Origin: Lineus longissimus
Lineage: Eukaryota > Nemertea > Pilidiophora > Heteronemertea > Lineidae
Length of the DNA: 64,000 nt
Assembly (NCBI RefSeq): GCF_910592395.1
Contig: NC_088318.1
Span: 3,472,001 to 3,536,000 of the forward strand
Direction: 5' to 3'
In this document: in pieces, positions 12,434 to 24,200 of the stretch
How positions within the stretch are numbered: position 1 is the first letter of the stretch
Layout: the number at the start of each line of letters is the position of its first letter
Notes under the pieces: generated by a model
Databases searched by the model: none
What the model was told of the DNA's origin: nothing
Seen by the model: the letters and a program-made list of their open reading frames with translations, nothing else
Made by a program: the position numbers and the translations under genes

Positions 12434-12513
12434 ATATCGGGAGGTTTACATATATAAACCTTCCGATGTTTGGGTCATTTAGGATTCCTCAGGAATCCTA
12501 AATGCCCCACACC
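12434..12513. repeat. Two adjacent perfect hairpins
   Basis: The first pairs ATCGG/CCGAT and AGGTTTA/TAAACCT around CATATA. The second is ATTTAGGATTCCT, one base, then AGGAATCCTAAAT, a 13-bp perfect stem with a one-base loop. They lie 5' of both divergent IRF genes. They could be a transposon remnant, a structured RNA or a recombination-prone cruciform; no family was recognised. Confidence 0.7.
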
Positions 12514-13334
12514 GTTTATGCAAGACCCCGTCGGCGGGGCCCCGCTAGTAGGCCGCGCCCGGCACCGTGGTATTGGCAACGACATGCCCGTTGTGCACTT
12601 AGGCCTATGGTCTCGTTAGGGAGTTTTTTCCAAATGTACGCGATGATGACGTGCCCCATTAACAGGACGTAACATCTATTTTAAAATGCGTTTCCAAAGT
12701 GAATGCATGAGGACATCCCATGTGTGTCGTATATCACTGGAAACGCTCGATTCCCCTGATTCTGCAGGATGTTAAATCGGGCATTTTATTTCTTTAAATA
12801 AATAATAAGCGTCGCATTTGCTCCTTGCTCTGTTCACCATCCAAATGGCAATATTGCCAATTGGGCCGGACAATCACGAAAACCCCCAAATATTATACAT
12901 TTCTTCCTAAATAATTCTTACAGTGACCATTTCCCCATGAAAGACAGTAGGTTACGCTTTACAAAAAAAGCGAGGGTCAACCATTGAACTTTTGAGATAT
13001 GTTGAATTTTGCACAAATCAACGAAAAACGCACCGACTGGCACTGGACGGCATTTCAACACGGGGCCGAAGCACATCCCAAGTTCAGTGTACACATACGT
13101 CGGCAACAACAGTAAATACGTAGTTTCTTGTAAGCCGCCTATTGAGTAGCGCTCTAGGTTTCAGAAACTCAGGAAAAACATGTCTTTGCCAAAACAACTG
13201 CTGAATCAACACTGGTGTACTGTGAGGACCGAGAAATCGATGATTTTAGGAACTACGGTGAGGGGCTATTATTATTATTATTAAAAAAACTTCCCTAATG
13301 AGACCGATGTGCTGTGCGTCAATTACACTTCGGA

Positions 13335-13424
13335 CTACAGGGTGGCCCAGAATTATTTTCCCTCACACAATGGATACACGATAGAATTCTATTGTCAGGA
13401 AAATAATTCTTGGCCACCCTGTAG
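13335..13424. mobile_element. 90-bp hairpin MITE
   Basis: CTACAGGGTGGCC at the left is matched by GGCCACCCTGTAG at the right, and AGAATTATTTTCC by GGAAAATAATTCT. The arms cover about 27 bp with two mismatches around a loop of roughly 36 bp. Confidence 0.7.
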
Positions 13425-14395
13425 AAAGTTGAAATGTCCCCATGGTCAATAGCATTCCGCGAAGTTACTTTTTATAGCTCACAAGGAAGGTCATTTGCAT
13501 AAGATATTGATGACGTTTTAGTCACGTGACAGTCGGACATCGACACTTATTTCTACGCATTTGAGCTTATTTCAAAGTCAATTATCTTTGACCCTGCATT
13601 GTTTTTAGCATGAATGATACCATAGAGTCAGAGAGAGAGAGAAATATTCAGAACAATTATGTAGTATTTCCAACACTCGGACATGTGCCAGATTGAATCT
13701 AACTGCCCTAGTTAGAAAGCCTGAATCCATTACGAAACCGCACGCTTGTCCGACATTGCCTGTAATTCAGCGATGAAATAGAGGGCAGCAGCTGCAGTGA
13801 CCTCATCATCGCGGAATGCTATTAGGGCCTACATTTCGGAATACAAGTTGAAAATGTCCCCATGGACCCGGCCCTGTTGTATTTTGACAGTGACGGTCAA
13901 CTCATGGTTCAAATTATCTGGGCCAGAACCGAACATTTCGATAACAAATTAAAATTGTACGTGACTGTGTTGCCAGTGAGGATGTTTTTGTCAGGAACCG
14001 AAACAATCTTGATACTGGATGCGCTGATTTTTCACTGTGCGAGTTTGGAACCGAAACCGTTGCTTTTGTATTGACCCATCCTCGTATACCAAGGGCTTTC
14101 AATATACAACGGCTCTCGATACGACGCAGGACTGAGACATCCTGGAACTCAGGATGGGATTTACCCCGCAGGCAAACACTAAAGGGAAAACCAAAAATCA
14201 AGATTGTGAAGGAATTAGCGCAGTAGCTTCCAATCAGAAGAAGTTGTAAGTTGGTCTTTCCTCTATTTCTTCAGAAAAATTGACTTTTACCTGGAGGCAG
14301 TAAATATGAAGAATTTAAACATCATTATAGCTCTATATTATATGTGATAGGCCTAACAGTCATGCAGTGGACAGTGTCAACGCTTCCAGACAACT

Positions 14396-14615
14396 AGACT
14401 CCCTGGGCAGACCATCGTGTCATCCAATATAATTGTTCATTGATGTACAGGAAACAACATGTCAGTATGATGCTATAAGCTCAAAATCATGCTTTCTTAC
14501 AACCGGGCCCGGGCGACAGAACGAGGCGGGTCCAATGCGTCCGGAGTGTACCAGGCAACGCGCGTAATGGGCGGAGGCGCTGGAAGTTCAGTAGGCTATG
14601 GCACCTGAGACTCGA
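14396..14615. repeat. Diverged copy of the GGACGAGGCC foldback family
   Basis: AGACTCCCTGGGCAGACCAT at the left and ACGAGGCGGGTCCAATGCGT followed by CCGGAGTGTAC at the right match the ends of the family described at 9613, but with a longer interior. Confidence 0.45.
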
Positions 14616-14971
14616 TCCGTCTTCGGTCTGAGGTATATACTATCTCCACGGGTCCATTTCTAGTACTAATATAAAAGTCTACGCAAGCTACTCATGTTTC
14701 TCACTTCAATTGGTGGGATAATTTGCTTGCCTAGGCATAGACAGACAGCAAATCAAAGGAACCTGTCGGTTTTACCTTACAGTAACCAGACCAAGTTAGT
14801 CTGGTTACTCTAACGTCTCATTCGAAGGACAGTGAAGAACCAGGAAAATTAGTTAACCGATCCAGGAATACAATGGGGTCTTTTGCGTGTGGTAGCGAGC
14901 AGTGGTAACCACTATAGGCTACGAAACTTATACAAATATTGTAAATTTTCCATTTTTGGTACTTTTCAGAC

Positions 14972-17900
14972 ATGACTGCGGTATATCCGTTTCAAAACAA
15001 CACGATTCACACCGACATGGCACAGCAGAAAAAGGACCAACTTCGTGAATTCCTCCGACAAAGGCTAGATGCTGGTGAAACACCAAGTGCTTTGAAATGG
15101 ACAAACAAAGATAACTTTGAATTCCGATTGGAATGGAAACATAAGAAGGACAAGGCAGCTGGGCGGAATGAAGATGCTATCTTCCGGGTGAGCAATAATG
15201 TCGTCTCCATATCGACATAATGGTAAAATACCGTAACTGTCTTATAATTTTTGATAGTTGATATATGAAAAAAGGCCGGGTCTATTTGGCAAGCCGCTCG
15301 CCGAACAGGCATCTTTTTTTGTCCTGTTTGGAGAGCCGCTTGCCAAACAGCACTAAAAAGCCACCCTGTTCGGCCAGCCGGGCTTGCCAAACAGGTAAAA
15401 AATCTACCCTGTTTTGCGAGCTGGAGACTTTACTTTAATATTAATGAGTTCGGCTCTCCATTCAGGACAAGAAAAAGTCGCTGTTTGGTAAGCCGGGCTT
15501 GTCAAGTAGTCACTTCCATGAAATAAACACAAAATACATCATTGGGTCGCTTCAACGACACTAGAATATAAAGATCGACGTCTATGATGATAGTATTCTG
15601 TGTCGTTGTTGTTTCTGAAAATAGGATTTGCTCCTCCGGATTTCAAGTTTCACCGACGCTTGTGTGTTAAAAAGACCCCCCCCCCAAAAAAAAAATGTAT
15701 AGATATTATGGACCAGAGCGTTCGATGCCATTCATAATGTTCAATTTGGATAGGGAATGGGTTTTCGACCTATGTTGTCCAATGCCAGTTTATGACGTCG
15801 TGTTCCGCCTGCCGTGCTTGGCCTTTTTTGTCAATTTCTTAGAAATCAATGAAGCAGTATAGATCGGTGAAACTCTAGGAGTATGGAACATATAATCGCA
15901 ACATATCCGAACAACACCATAAGTACCATATACGCGATTGTCTCCTCGCGTTTCGGGTGCTTCTTAGTTTTCGCAAATCCAGTCCCCCGAAACGCCAGCG
16001 CATACGCCTGTCCGATCAGGAACAGTGGGATAGGTTTCGCGTTGGTGTTTTGGGGCCTTTCGAAAACTCCCTACACTTGATTGATTGATACCAATATTAA
16101 CCTTGCAGGAATGGGCTAAGCACAAAGGCAATGACACCAGAGAAATCACAAAATTGAAGGAAAACTTTCGAAAGGCTCTCCAGAAGTCACCATTTGTTGA
16201 AATCCTTCAAGAGGGTAAAACCCTTGCATACAAAATCTGTCGTTTAAAGTACGACTCTGGTGAAAACGCGGGTACCCCGGGAACGAGGCGCCGGAAGGAG
16301 GCGAGAGGTCAAGCGATTAATGCAGAGATACCCCAAATAGTGAAACCACTCAGTGACGCGGATAACAGAAGACTCCGTGCCACTTACGAAGACATGACAC
16401 CCCCGATGACACCGCGTAAGTTCAAAGCATTGCCGATCCATGATTGTCGCTCACTCTCTCTGTGGCGTTCTCTTAATCCTGGGACATACGGACTGACCCT
16501 CGACCCTGCACCTCTTGAAAGACCAGGTTTTTCAGCCAACAAAAATATATGCGCCCCGTAGAGGTTCTCGGTGAAATGAAAGGCCTCTAATGGTTTTCGA
16601 TATGTTGAACAACGTATGAGGGTTTTTCAATTTCGCCGAAAATCCTCTACATGGTGCATATTTGTGTTGGCTGAATAAGCTCAAAAACCTTTATTTCTGA
16701 GAATGTGGATAGCAAATAGTGCTAATCGACTTTGACATGTAGACAATATTATACCAGCTAGACGTTTAGGCAGGATCTGTGGTAGATCTGAGGACGCGAC
16801 ATCCATCACGATCACCGATGTAACGAGAAAGCATATCCTCTTTGACTAAAAGTCCCCAAATATTGGACTTTTCGGAACTCCGTCATAGACGCTGTTAACC
16901 CTTTAGCAAAACCTTTACTAGTGCTGCAGCTGTGAAAGCCAGATTGGTCACCAATCTTAGGACTATATATCATTCCTTTTAAACCAGTTTACCTGTTGGA
17001 TTACCTTTTTCCAGCTCCAGTGGAGGCTAGTTGTCCTTCAATAACTGACATCGATCTTGATGTCAGTATGGAAACTCCTTTGAATTCTGAGGAATGGCAA
17101 GAGCTTTTCGAAGACTTCGCAGCCTCACAACCTGAGGATATGATCACGGAAGAATGTGGAGTGGTTATGCATATGGGCGGGCAGGAACCAATGATATGTC
17201 AAGGTGAAAACTATCCTGTACTTTCACCTCACAGACTACAAGAGATGGAAGAGCAACACGAACCGATTACCTTGCCGAGCAACTTGACCACCGGCCACTA
17301 CCATGGGATTGACTTTAGGAAGGCTGAATGTTGTGATGGTTCAGTGCGACTTGGAGGTAATCATGTTAGAAGAGCGAACTTTTTCCATATCGCTCGAAAG
17401 AACGCATTATGCGTATAACGAATAACTGCAGTCTTGATAGTGCGCAGTGATGGGAGAAGGAACAGTTTCGATGGATAAGCATGTTTAAGGCAAAACGATT
17501 TCCGGATGATAGTACCTCCTCATTAAACCAACAACGAATTTTATTACGTAACGTGATGAAAAGAGCTAATCTTTAATCGTGCACTGGCATGACATGGTTG
17601 CTCCGATCAACATGACCGCCAAGCGGCCATTTTGAATTTATGGGGATGGGGATCCCTAAACGGCCGACAGATACAGCGGGCGATCTACGGCTCGGTATAT
17701 ATTTGAAGAAAGTTTAGTAAATACGATGCGTTTCCTTTCCAGTCCATGACATCTTTGTGCTCATCAAACATCGAAGATGCGTCCTTAACAGATGCCACAT
17801 TGCTTGTCATAGAGGGTTTAGAATTAATTACTTGAAGCCAGGTGCGCGGGATTGTTTTGAGGTAAGTCGCCGCAGGGCTTGTCGTGGGTTTTCGATACGA

Positions 17901-19700
17901 TTCATGTAATCTGGTGATTACAACCCCGGGATTACAACAGGTCTGAAATCCCAGTGGCCTGGTCTGAAGCCGTCAGGTCAGCTATCAGCTAATTTGAAGA
18001 GAGTAAAGAAAATGAATGAGTATACATACAAATATTGTCTTCCAGCATTAAATGGTGACTATAAGCAAAAGCAGCGGGTTTAATTGGGCATCTTCGGGTA
18101 ACTAATATGCTCAGTAACGACACTGGGTCACGTGCCGTTCAGCACTAAATATATTCCTGGTATACAAACGTGAACAGTTTTAACGTACTGAGATATGGGA
18201 GAGACCCCTATTGGCGACCTCGAGTAACTTTTTCTTGTCTACCTCTGGCTGCTGCCTGTGGATTCCCTTTAAAGGGTAACAAACCACTAGTTAAACCTCG
18301 TAGGCTAATCCATGCCTGTATGATCTTGTCAAATCTTTCAGGGCCTTGGGGCAGAACTGATTAGGCCTGACATACACCCATTCTCAGAGGTTGAAAATGG
18401 CCAAGTGACACGAGCCAGACTTATCCTAGAGGCAATGAACCAAGGACTATACATATTTGCAGATGAGGAAGGGAACATCCATGCAGTCAGAATAAGCAGG
18501 TAAGCCACGTCCTGGTCGGGGGCGGGGGGGGGGGGCGAAATGTCCTTGAAAATTTTAGGCCAAAATAATGGGCAAACACATTTTTTGGCGACTTCTGGGA
18601 GGGGGGGGGGGGGCATTGGGCATTTGCCTTCTGCCTCCCCTCGCTAGCTACGCCCGTGATTGGTGAGGATTTCTCCATCAATCACCAATGTTAAGCAACG
18701 TTAATTGGGCCTATTCTTCAGTCGTGTTGTCTTTTCAGCCTTAACATATTCTACGCAAACACCATCCTCAGAGGGAATCAAGCGTCACCCGAAATTTTGC
18801 CGATAAACGAAGACGTCATCGTCTTTGATCATAAAGTGTACATGAAGGCTTTCGAAAATTGGGTGAAGAACAAGGGGACGAAACCTGACGTCCGGGTCCT
18901 TTTCTCTGTCAGTGAGAAATGGAGCCTGGCGGATCCTCATGACAAGTGTGCCATCACTATAACCATTGCCAACGCACGACTGCTGTTCCAAAAGAAGCAG
19001 GTGAGAGTCCATCCTCGAATACCAGGGTCAGTCGTATGATCCTCCCTCGCACGTCAAAAGCTCAATCATGTGGGCCGAGTGAAAAGCTCCGAAGTTTAGG
19101 ACGGTGCGAGTTATATGGCAGCAAACTTGTCGTCTGTCGTGCGAAACCTGACAAAAAGTCGATAAAACTGCAAAAAACAGTGTCCAGACTATGCACAACG
19201 CTTTTGTCATGCCTGCCGGCGGTCACGTGGTTCATATACAACATCAAATGTCACTTCAGGCTTTTTCAGCCAACGCCCTTGCTAAGAGAATGTGGGGCAG
19301 GGCCTATATAGGCCTACGTCGTCTGCTAAGTAGGTCTAGACGTCGCAAATACACTTCCGAGGCAGTTTAGTCCACAGCCCGTCTGGTGGAGTAGACTCCC
19401 AGAGCAGGCCATTTCGTCATCATATGAGTTATGTTTGAAGGAGGCACGAGGCCTGCCCACTGCGTCCTGAGTGGAGCCATGGTGTGTCATTTCAATGAAC
19501 AAAAAAATCCTGACACGATTGACATCTCATGCCGAGGTCAAAATTCTCCCTTTACCTCTAATGTCAACAATGAACTGGTGACAAGTCTTCTTATTCCGCT
19601 TTCAAATGATAAAAAACAGCTTATTTCTTGTCATGACGGTATGAGACACTTTCTGTTTCAGTTTGGTCAGTGGTGGAACAACGGCCCCATCCCAGTTTGA
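14972..19700 (+). CDS. IRF: Interferon regulatory factor paralogue (IRF-b), seven exons, about 480 aa
   Basis: Exons 14972-15187, 16109-16415, 17015-17356, 17743-17861, 18342-18499 and 18739-19000 join in consistent phases. Exons 1-2 encode an IRF DNA-binding domain, but only three of five tryptophans remain (LKWTN, LEWKH, EWAKH); the first is Phe (LREFL) and the last is Leu in the recognition helix (LKENFRKALQKS). The helix keeps Lys and Arg but has Lys where most IRFs have Cys. Exons 4-6 encode the IRF-association domain (HDIFVLIKHRR ... VRVLFSVSEKWSL). Exons of 307, 119 and 158 nt match IRF-c exactly, and the 262-nt exon matches IRF-a. The start could instead be the internal Met at 15017, which aligns with IRF-c. 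The last exon is the weak point: the best acceptor, at 19662, gives only 12 residues before TGA; the other two genes have about 41-44. Confidence 0.85.
15273..15517. mobile_element. 245-bp hAT-like MITE, copy 1 (IRF-b intron 1)
   Basis: It is nearly identical to 59650-59894. The ends carry CTATTTGGCAAGCC at the left and the GGCTTGnCAA inverted counterpart at the right. Flanks are ATGAAAAA and ATGAAATA, an 8-bp target duplication with one mismatch. No coding capacity. Confidence 0.8.
15966..16073. mobile_element. TAGGGAG-family foldback element, IRF-b intron 1
   Basis: TTAGTTTTCGCAAATCC at the left and CGAAAACTCCCTA at the right are inverted. The internal CGAAACGCC block matches the element in IRF-c intron 2 (30576-30848). 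Confidence 0.6.
18522..18616. repeat. Paired poly-G tracts in IRF-b intron 5
   Basis: Two runs of 12-14 G flank about 65 bp containing GGCCAAAATAATGGGCAAAC. Similar G-tract flanked sequence (GGCCAAAATCACTG) occurs at 36410-36548, suggesting a dispersed element with G-rich ends. Confidence 0.5.
19388..19476. repeat. GGACGAGGCC-family foldback copy, IRF-b intron 6
   Basis: AGACTCCCAGAGCAGGCCAT, TTTCGTCATCAT, GCACGAGGCCTGCCCACTGC and GTCCTGAGTGGAG match the family blocks listed at 9613. Confidence 0.5.
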
Positions 19701-20208
19701 CAGTTGAAACAATCCGAATTCGTCAACAATGTCGTTCGTCAGTTTTGAGAAAGAGCGGACAGTTTGAGCGAGGACAATATTCTCTTTTTCCTTTCAAACA
19801 TGAAATGAAAGTGATGGACAGGGGATGGTCTATAGCCGAAGGCCTCGTCATTTGCCTGCAGTTAGAGATTGAACTTTTGCAGAACAAACATTCCTATAGT
19901 ACAAGTCAGGACGACATAGACAGCGACCAGGACTACGACCGTGTCAAGAGATAGAGTTAAATGAAGCTGTGACCATTTTTTAGAAACCAATTCCGTCATG
20001 AAAATGAACCCAAGAGGGCAATTTCATCCAACCCTTCAGGGTGTTCCAGAAAATTCTTATAATTTGCATGGCTGTAAAGAACAATGCATTTAGCTAATAA
20101 ACCTCATTCTTGATATGTAGGCTTTTTTCAGGAAGTATTGAGGGGGTCGGCCCTGTGATAAATGACGCAATGCAATGCAATGCTGACCCCGTGCACCGTT
20201 AAGCTTGC
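19701..20208. other. Region after IRF-b
   Basis: Probably the IRF-b 3' UTR. One frame stays open to 19954 and ends in an acidic stretch (SQDDIDSDQDYDRVKR), but I found no acceptor in the right phase to join it to exon 6. Nothing else is recognised. Confidence 0.4.
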
Positions 20209-20404
20209 AGCACACCCGACTCCAACTCTGTCGTCCAGAGGAGTTCGACTGAACGCCGCTCGCCGCCAAACACCTCCACTCGCCGCCGCTGAATCGGTAG
20301 CACACCTGGCTGGCGTTTACCGGAGTCCAAACTCAAACCAGTTTGATACCTGGCGTCGAGTGGAGTTCGCCGGCGGTCAGCGGCGTCAAGTCGTAGTACA
20401 CCTG

Positions 20405-21125
20405 TGGTGGAGACAGGGATGGAAAACTCAACAATTCGGGAGTCGATTTCTAATCTTCTTTTAACACCATAACATGGGGTTTTCTGAAATAGTACAAACA
20501 TGTGTCACAATCAGAAACAGTACATCACAACCATACTTGTAGTATACAAATGTCCTCAAATTTGTCTTTCCTACAACATGGTCTTACACGGAGAACTAAA
20601 ACCTACATATTACTGTCACACAGATCATTGAAAGCAGTCCTAAATATTCTCACAACTTAGTACATGACATAATGATATTGGTACTGTAAAATCGCTGGGA
20701 GACGTTGCTCCTATACACAGAGTGCATGCTCAATGCATAGATGTACGCATCGCACGAGGCGCGCACTCATCGAAACTTCTGGCGAAGCATTCAAGACAAC
20801 GGACAATCAAACCTTGATTTTGATGTACACCTTTAACTATTCTGAATGACAGTGGGCTAGGGGTTTCTATACATATTTTGCTTTTACCTGAATCTTGAAA
20901 CCTCCCGATTCAAACCATAAAGAGTTACAAAAAACCCACAAAAAAGAGGGACGAAGTCCGCGAAGACCTTCCCTGACAAATCGAAATGGCTGAAGCGCAT
21001 GTTACGTCATCGCAACTCACGACGCGGGGTTGTCTCAGCGCGTGCGCAAGTTAAAGTTGGCGAAAGAACATGTCAAAGGTGACGATAGGCAAATAACTGG
21101 GAAAATAGGCGCAATATTCAAAACA
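20405..21125 (-). repeat. 3' LTR of the BEL/Pao element (element reads leftwards)
   Basis: It is a direct repeat of 26920-27640 with one mismatch (TTGGCG versus TTAGCG) and no indel. Confidence 0.95.
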
Positions 21126-21281
21126 TCCTCCGGGCGCCAAAGGACGCGCTTATGATTATAACGCGGACGCATTAATTTTTTATGATATAGAAATAGAAAT
21201 GTCTATAATAGACTAAACTTGGAATGACGGAATATGATGATGGAATATGGGGCGAGACCAATAGGCACAAAAACACAATAT

Positions 21282-24200
21282 CTATTGGTCCTCATGAACC
21301 ACCTCCTCACTTCCAACGAAATCACTGTCCTCACCATCACACTCTAGGATAGGAACACATCTCTGAATTGAACGATTCCTGAAACCGGTCTTGACTTTGA
21401 CGCGAACATTGCGGATGACACCGTCGTCTCCAGGGAATACTTCTTCGATTCGACCTAGCTCCCATTGACCGCGCACTGCACTTGGATCAACCAAAAGGAC
21501 AATGTCACCAACCTGAACCTCTCTGTCCTTCCGAAGCCACTTAGACCTTCTTTGCAATGTGGGCAAATATTCCCGAACAAACCGTGTCCAAAACTGATTT
21601 ACCAAACTCTGGGTAAATTCAAATCTCTTGTGGAGATTTTTGGTTGGGTTGAATGGACCTTGTGGCGTTTCAGCCGATGCTCTTCCAAGAAGAAAGTGGT
21701 TGGGCGTTAAGGGCTGTAAATCATTGGGATCATTTGAACTATAACCCAATGGCCTGGAGTTGACCAGATTCTGGACCTCCGCGAATACTGTGGACATTTC
21801 ATTCCACGTGAGGGTTTGTTGTCCAACAACTAACTTGAGACCTTTCTTGACCAATTTTACAAGTGATTCATAAAATCCTCCCTGGTTTGGACTTAGAGGG
21901 GTTATAAAACGCCACTTGACTTGGTGGAGGACGGCAAACCTTTGAATTTGCTCTCGCCCTTCCTGTACAAGTTTTCTTAGCTCCTTCTCCGTGCTGATAA
22001 AGGAGCTACCATTGTCTGAGATGATAGTTGACGGCCATCCATGATGCGAGACAAATCTCCTGAAGGCATGGAGAAATGCCTGAGTGGACAAATTTTCCAC
22101 AATCTCAAGATGTACTGCCCTTACAGTACCACAGGTGAAGATGGCTCCCCAAGCCTTCGTGCTCTTATTTCTACCACATTTGAGGAAGAATGGACCAAAC
22201 AGATCAAGGCCTGTAGTACTGTAGACTGGAGCAAACAATGCAAGACGCTCACTGGGTAGGTCAGCCATCCAAGGGACCAGTGGAGACTTGCGCAATTTCC
22301 TACACACCACACAATCTCTAACAATCTGACGTGCCAAATTCCGACCTCTCAGAAACCAGTACTTTCTCCGGCCATGGCAGAGAGTACTTTCAGACCCGCA
22401 ATGTCCATTTTTCCAGTGGACATTTCTCATCAACAATCTGGAAATGTGGCAAGATGCTGGGAGGAGAAAAGGATGATTTTCATCATAGGACAGCGGAGAC
22501 TTGCGAAGACGACCTCCTACCCTGAGCAAACCCTGATTGTCCTCAAAGGGAGCCAGATCCTTGCAACGAGTTTCCCAATCAATGAGCCCTCTCTGCGCAG
22601 TAGAAACCCAGTACCTTTCAGCTCTTTCTCGTTCTCCTGGTTCAAGCTCTCCGGTCTTTATATCCTCCTTTCTTGCCCTGGCCCTCAGATTACCAAAGAA
22701 GCGGAGGCACAATGCTGTCACATTGATAAGTCTAGGCCAACTTGAATAGTCTTCACACTTGATTGGTGGAACAATCTTCACATCTGATGCAGACATATTG
22801 GGGGGTTGTCTTTCCGGTCTCTTCTCACAATCCCTTTCAGCAATCTTCGACGGCTGAGCTGGCCAATGTGTCTCTCCTTTCCTCAGAAACTCTGGCCCCT
22901 CAATCCAGCGACCGGCCATCTCTTCTGGTGTCAATCCCCTGGTGAGATCATCCGCAGGATTCTGGGCTGTTGGGACAAACTTCCAAACTGAGGGATCCCA
23001 GGTTGCCTGAATTTCAGCAACTCTTACCCCAACAAATTGCTTCAAGGAGAGAGAGTCAGACTTGACCCAGTGGAGGACAATCTCAGAATCAGACCACAAG
23101 TGGACCTCAGGCTTGGTACGCAGCTCAGAATGAATAGTCTTAGCCAGACGTGAGGCAATGAGAGCTGCCATCAGCTCAAGGCGCGGAATTGTGGTTTGGT
23201 GGAGTGGGGCCACCCTAGCCTTAGACGAGAACAGGCGGACGCTAATACCATCAGCTGTTGGCCACAGCATGTAGGCAACAGCCCCATATGCATGAATGCT
23301 GGCATCCCCGAAAACATGAAGTTGGGGAATTCCAAATGCGTCGTCTGGTTTAACTGACCTAGGGACAGACACTGTCTCAAGTTGTTTGAAACTGGAGAAA
23401 ATCTCATTCCATCGCTGAACCTGGTCGGGGGGCAGACCAGTGTCCCAACCAAAGTCCTTGAGTCTCCAAATGTCCTGCATGGCAATTTTGGCAGTGATTG
23501 TGACTGGGGTAGCAAGACCAAGTGGATCAAAGAGAGTTGACAGATGAGACAATACAGACCTCTTAGTCAAAGACGAGTCAGGTGGATCCTTCACCTTGAA
23601 ATGAATAAAATCAGTGCTATGATCCCAAGAGACCCCAAGGGTCTTGACACTATCGTTACCGCTACCTCCAAGACTAATAGACTCACCACTATGCACACTA
23701 GCTGGCTGACCTTCAGGTTTACCGATACCACGAGAAATGTACCACTCCTTGACTCTGAAGCTCCCTGTCGCTAGGATTTCATCAAGATCACTCATCTTGC
23801 CTCGGGCAACGTCTGTCTTTCCACAGGAATGTATCAGGTCGTCCACGTATCGATCTTCTTCTAGGACCTGGGCAGCCTCCGGATGAGACGTCTTGTGGCG
23901 CTCAGCTATCTTCAACATCACTAGGCTCGCCATGTCAGGGGATGATCGATCACCAAATGCAACTCTGGTCAGCTTGAAGATTTCAGGGTCTCTTGTGTCA
24001 TCCCGGTTTCGCCACAGAAAACGATGCACCTCGGTATCCTCAGGCTTCAACAAAATCTGAAGGAACATTTTAGAGATGTCACCCACAATAGCAACTAAGT
24101 CCTCCCTGAACCTAAGCAATACTCCAAACAAGTTTCCAATCAAATTTGGGCCCTTATATAGAAAAGAATTTAAGGAGACACCCTGGAACTGACAAGCTGG

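Larger units (their letters stand above)
11452..14971. other. Shared upstream region of divergent IRF-a and IRF-b
   Basis: About 3.5 kb with no recognised coding exon. It should contain both promoters and their non-coding first exons; an AG acceptor lies 2 bases before the IRF-b ATG. It holds a kB/GAAA cluster near 12280-12362, paired hairpins at 12434-12513, a small hairpin MITE at 13335-13424 and a foldback repeat near 14396-14615. The remaining sequence is unrecognised. Confidence 0.6.

Noticed and set aside
18797-19039. IRF-b ending by read-through past 19000 (VRVHPRIPGSVV)
   Set aside because: A good GTGAGA donor at the same phase as the two sister genes makes splicing more likely.
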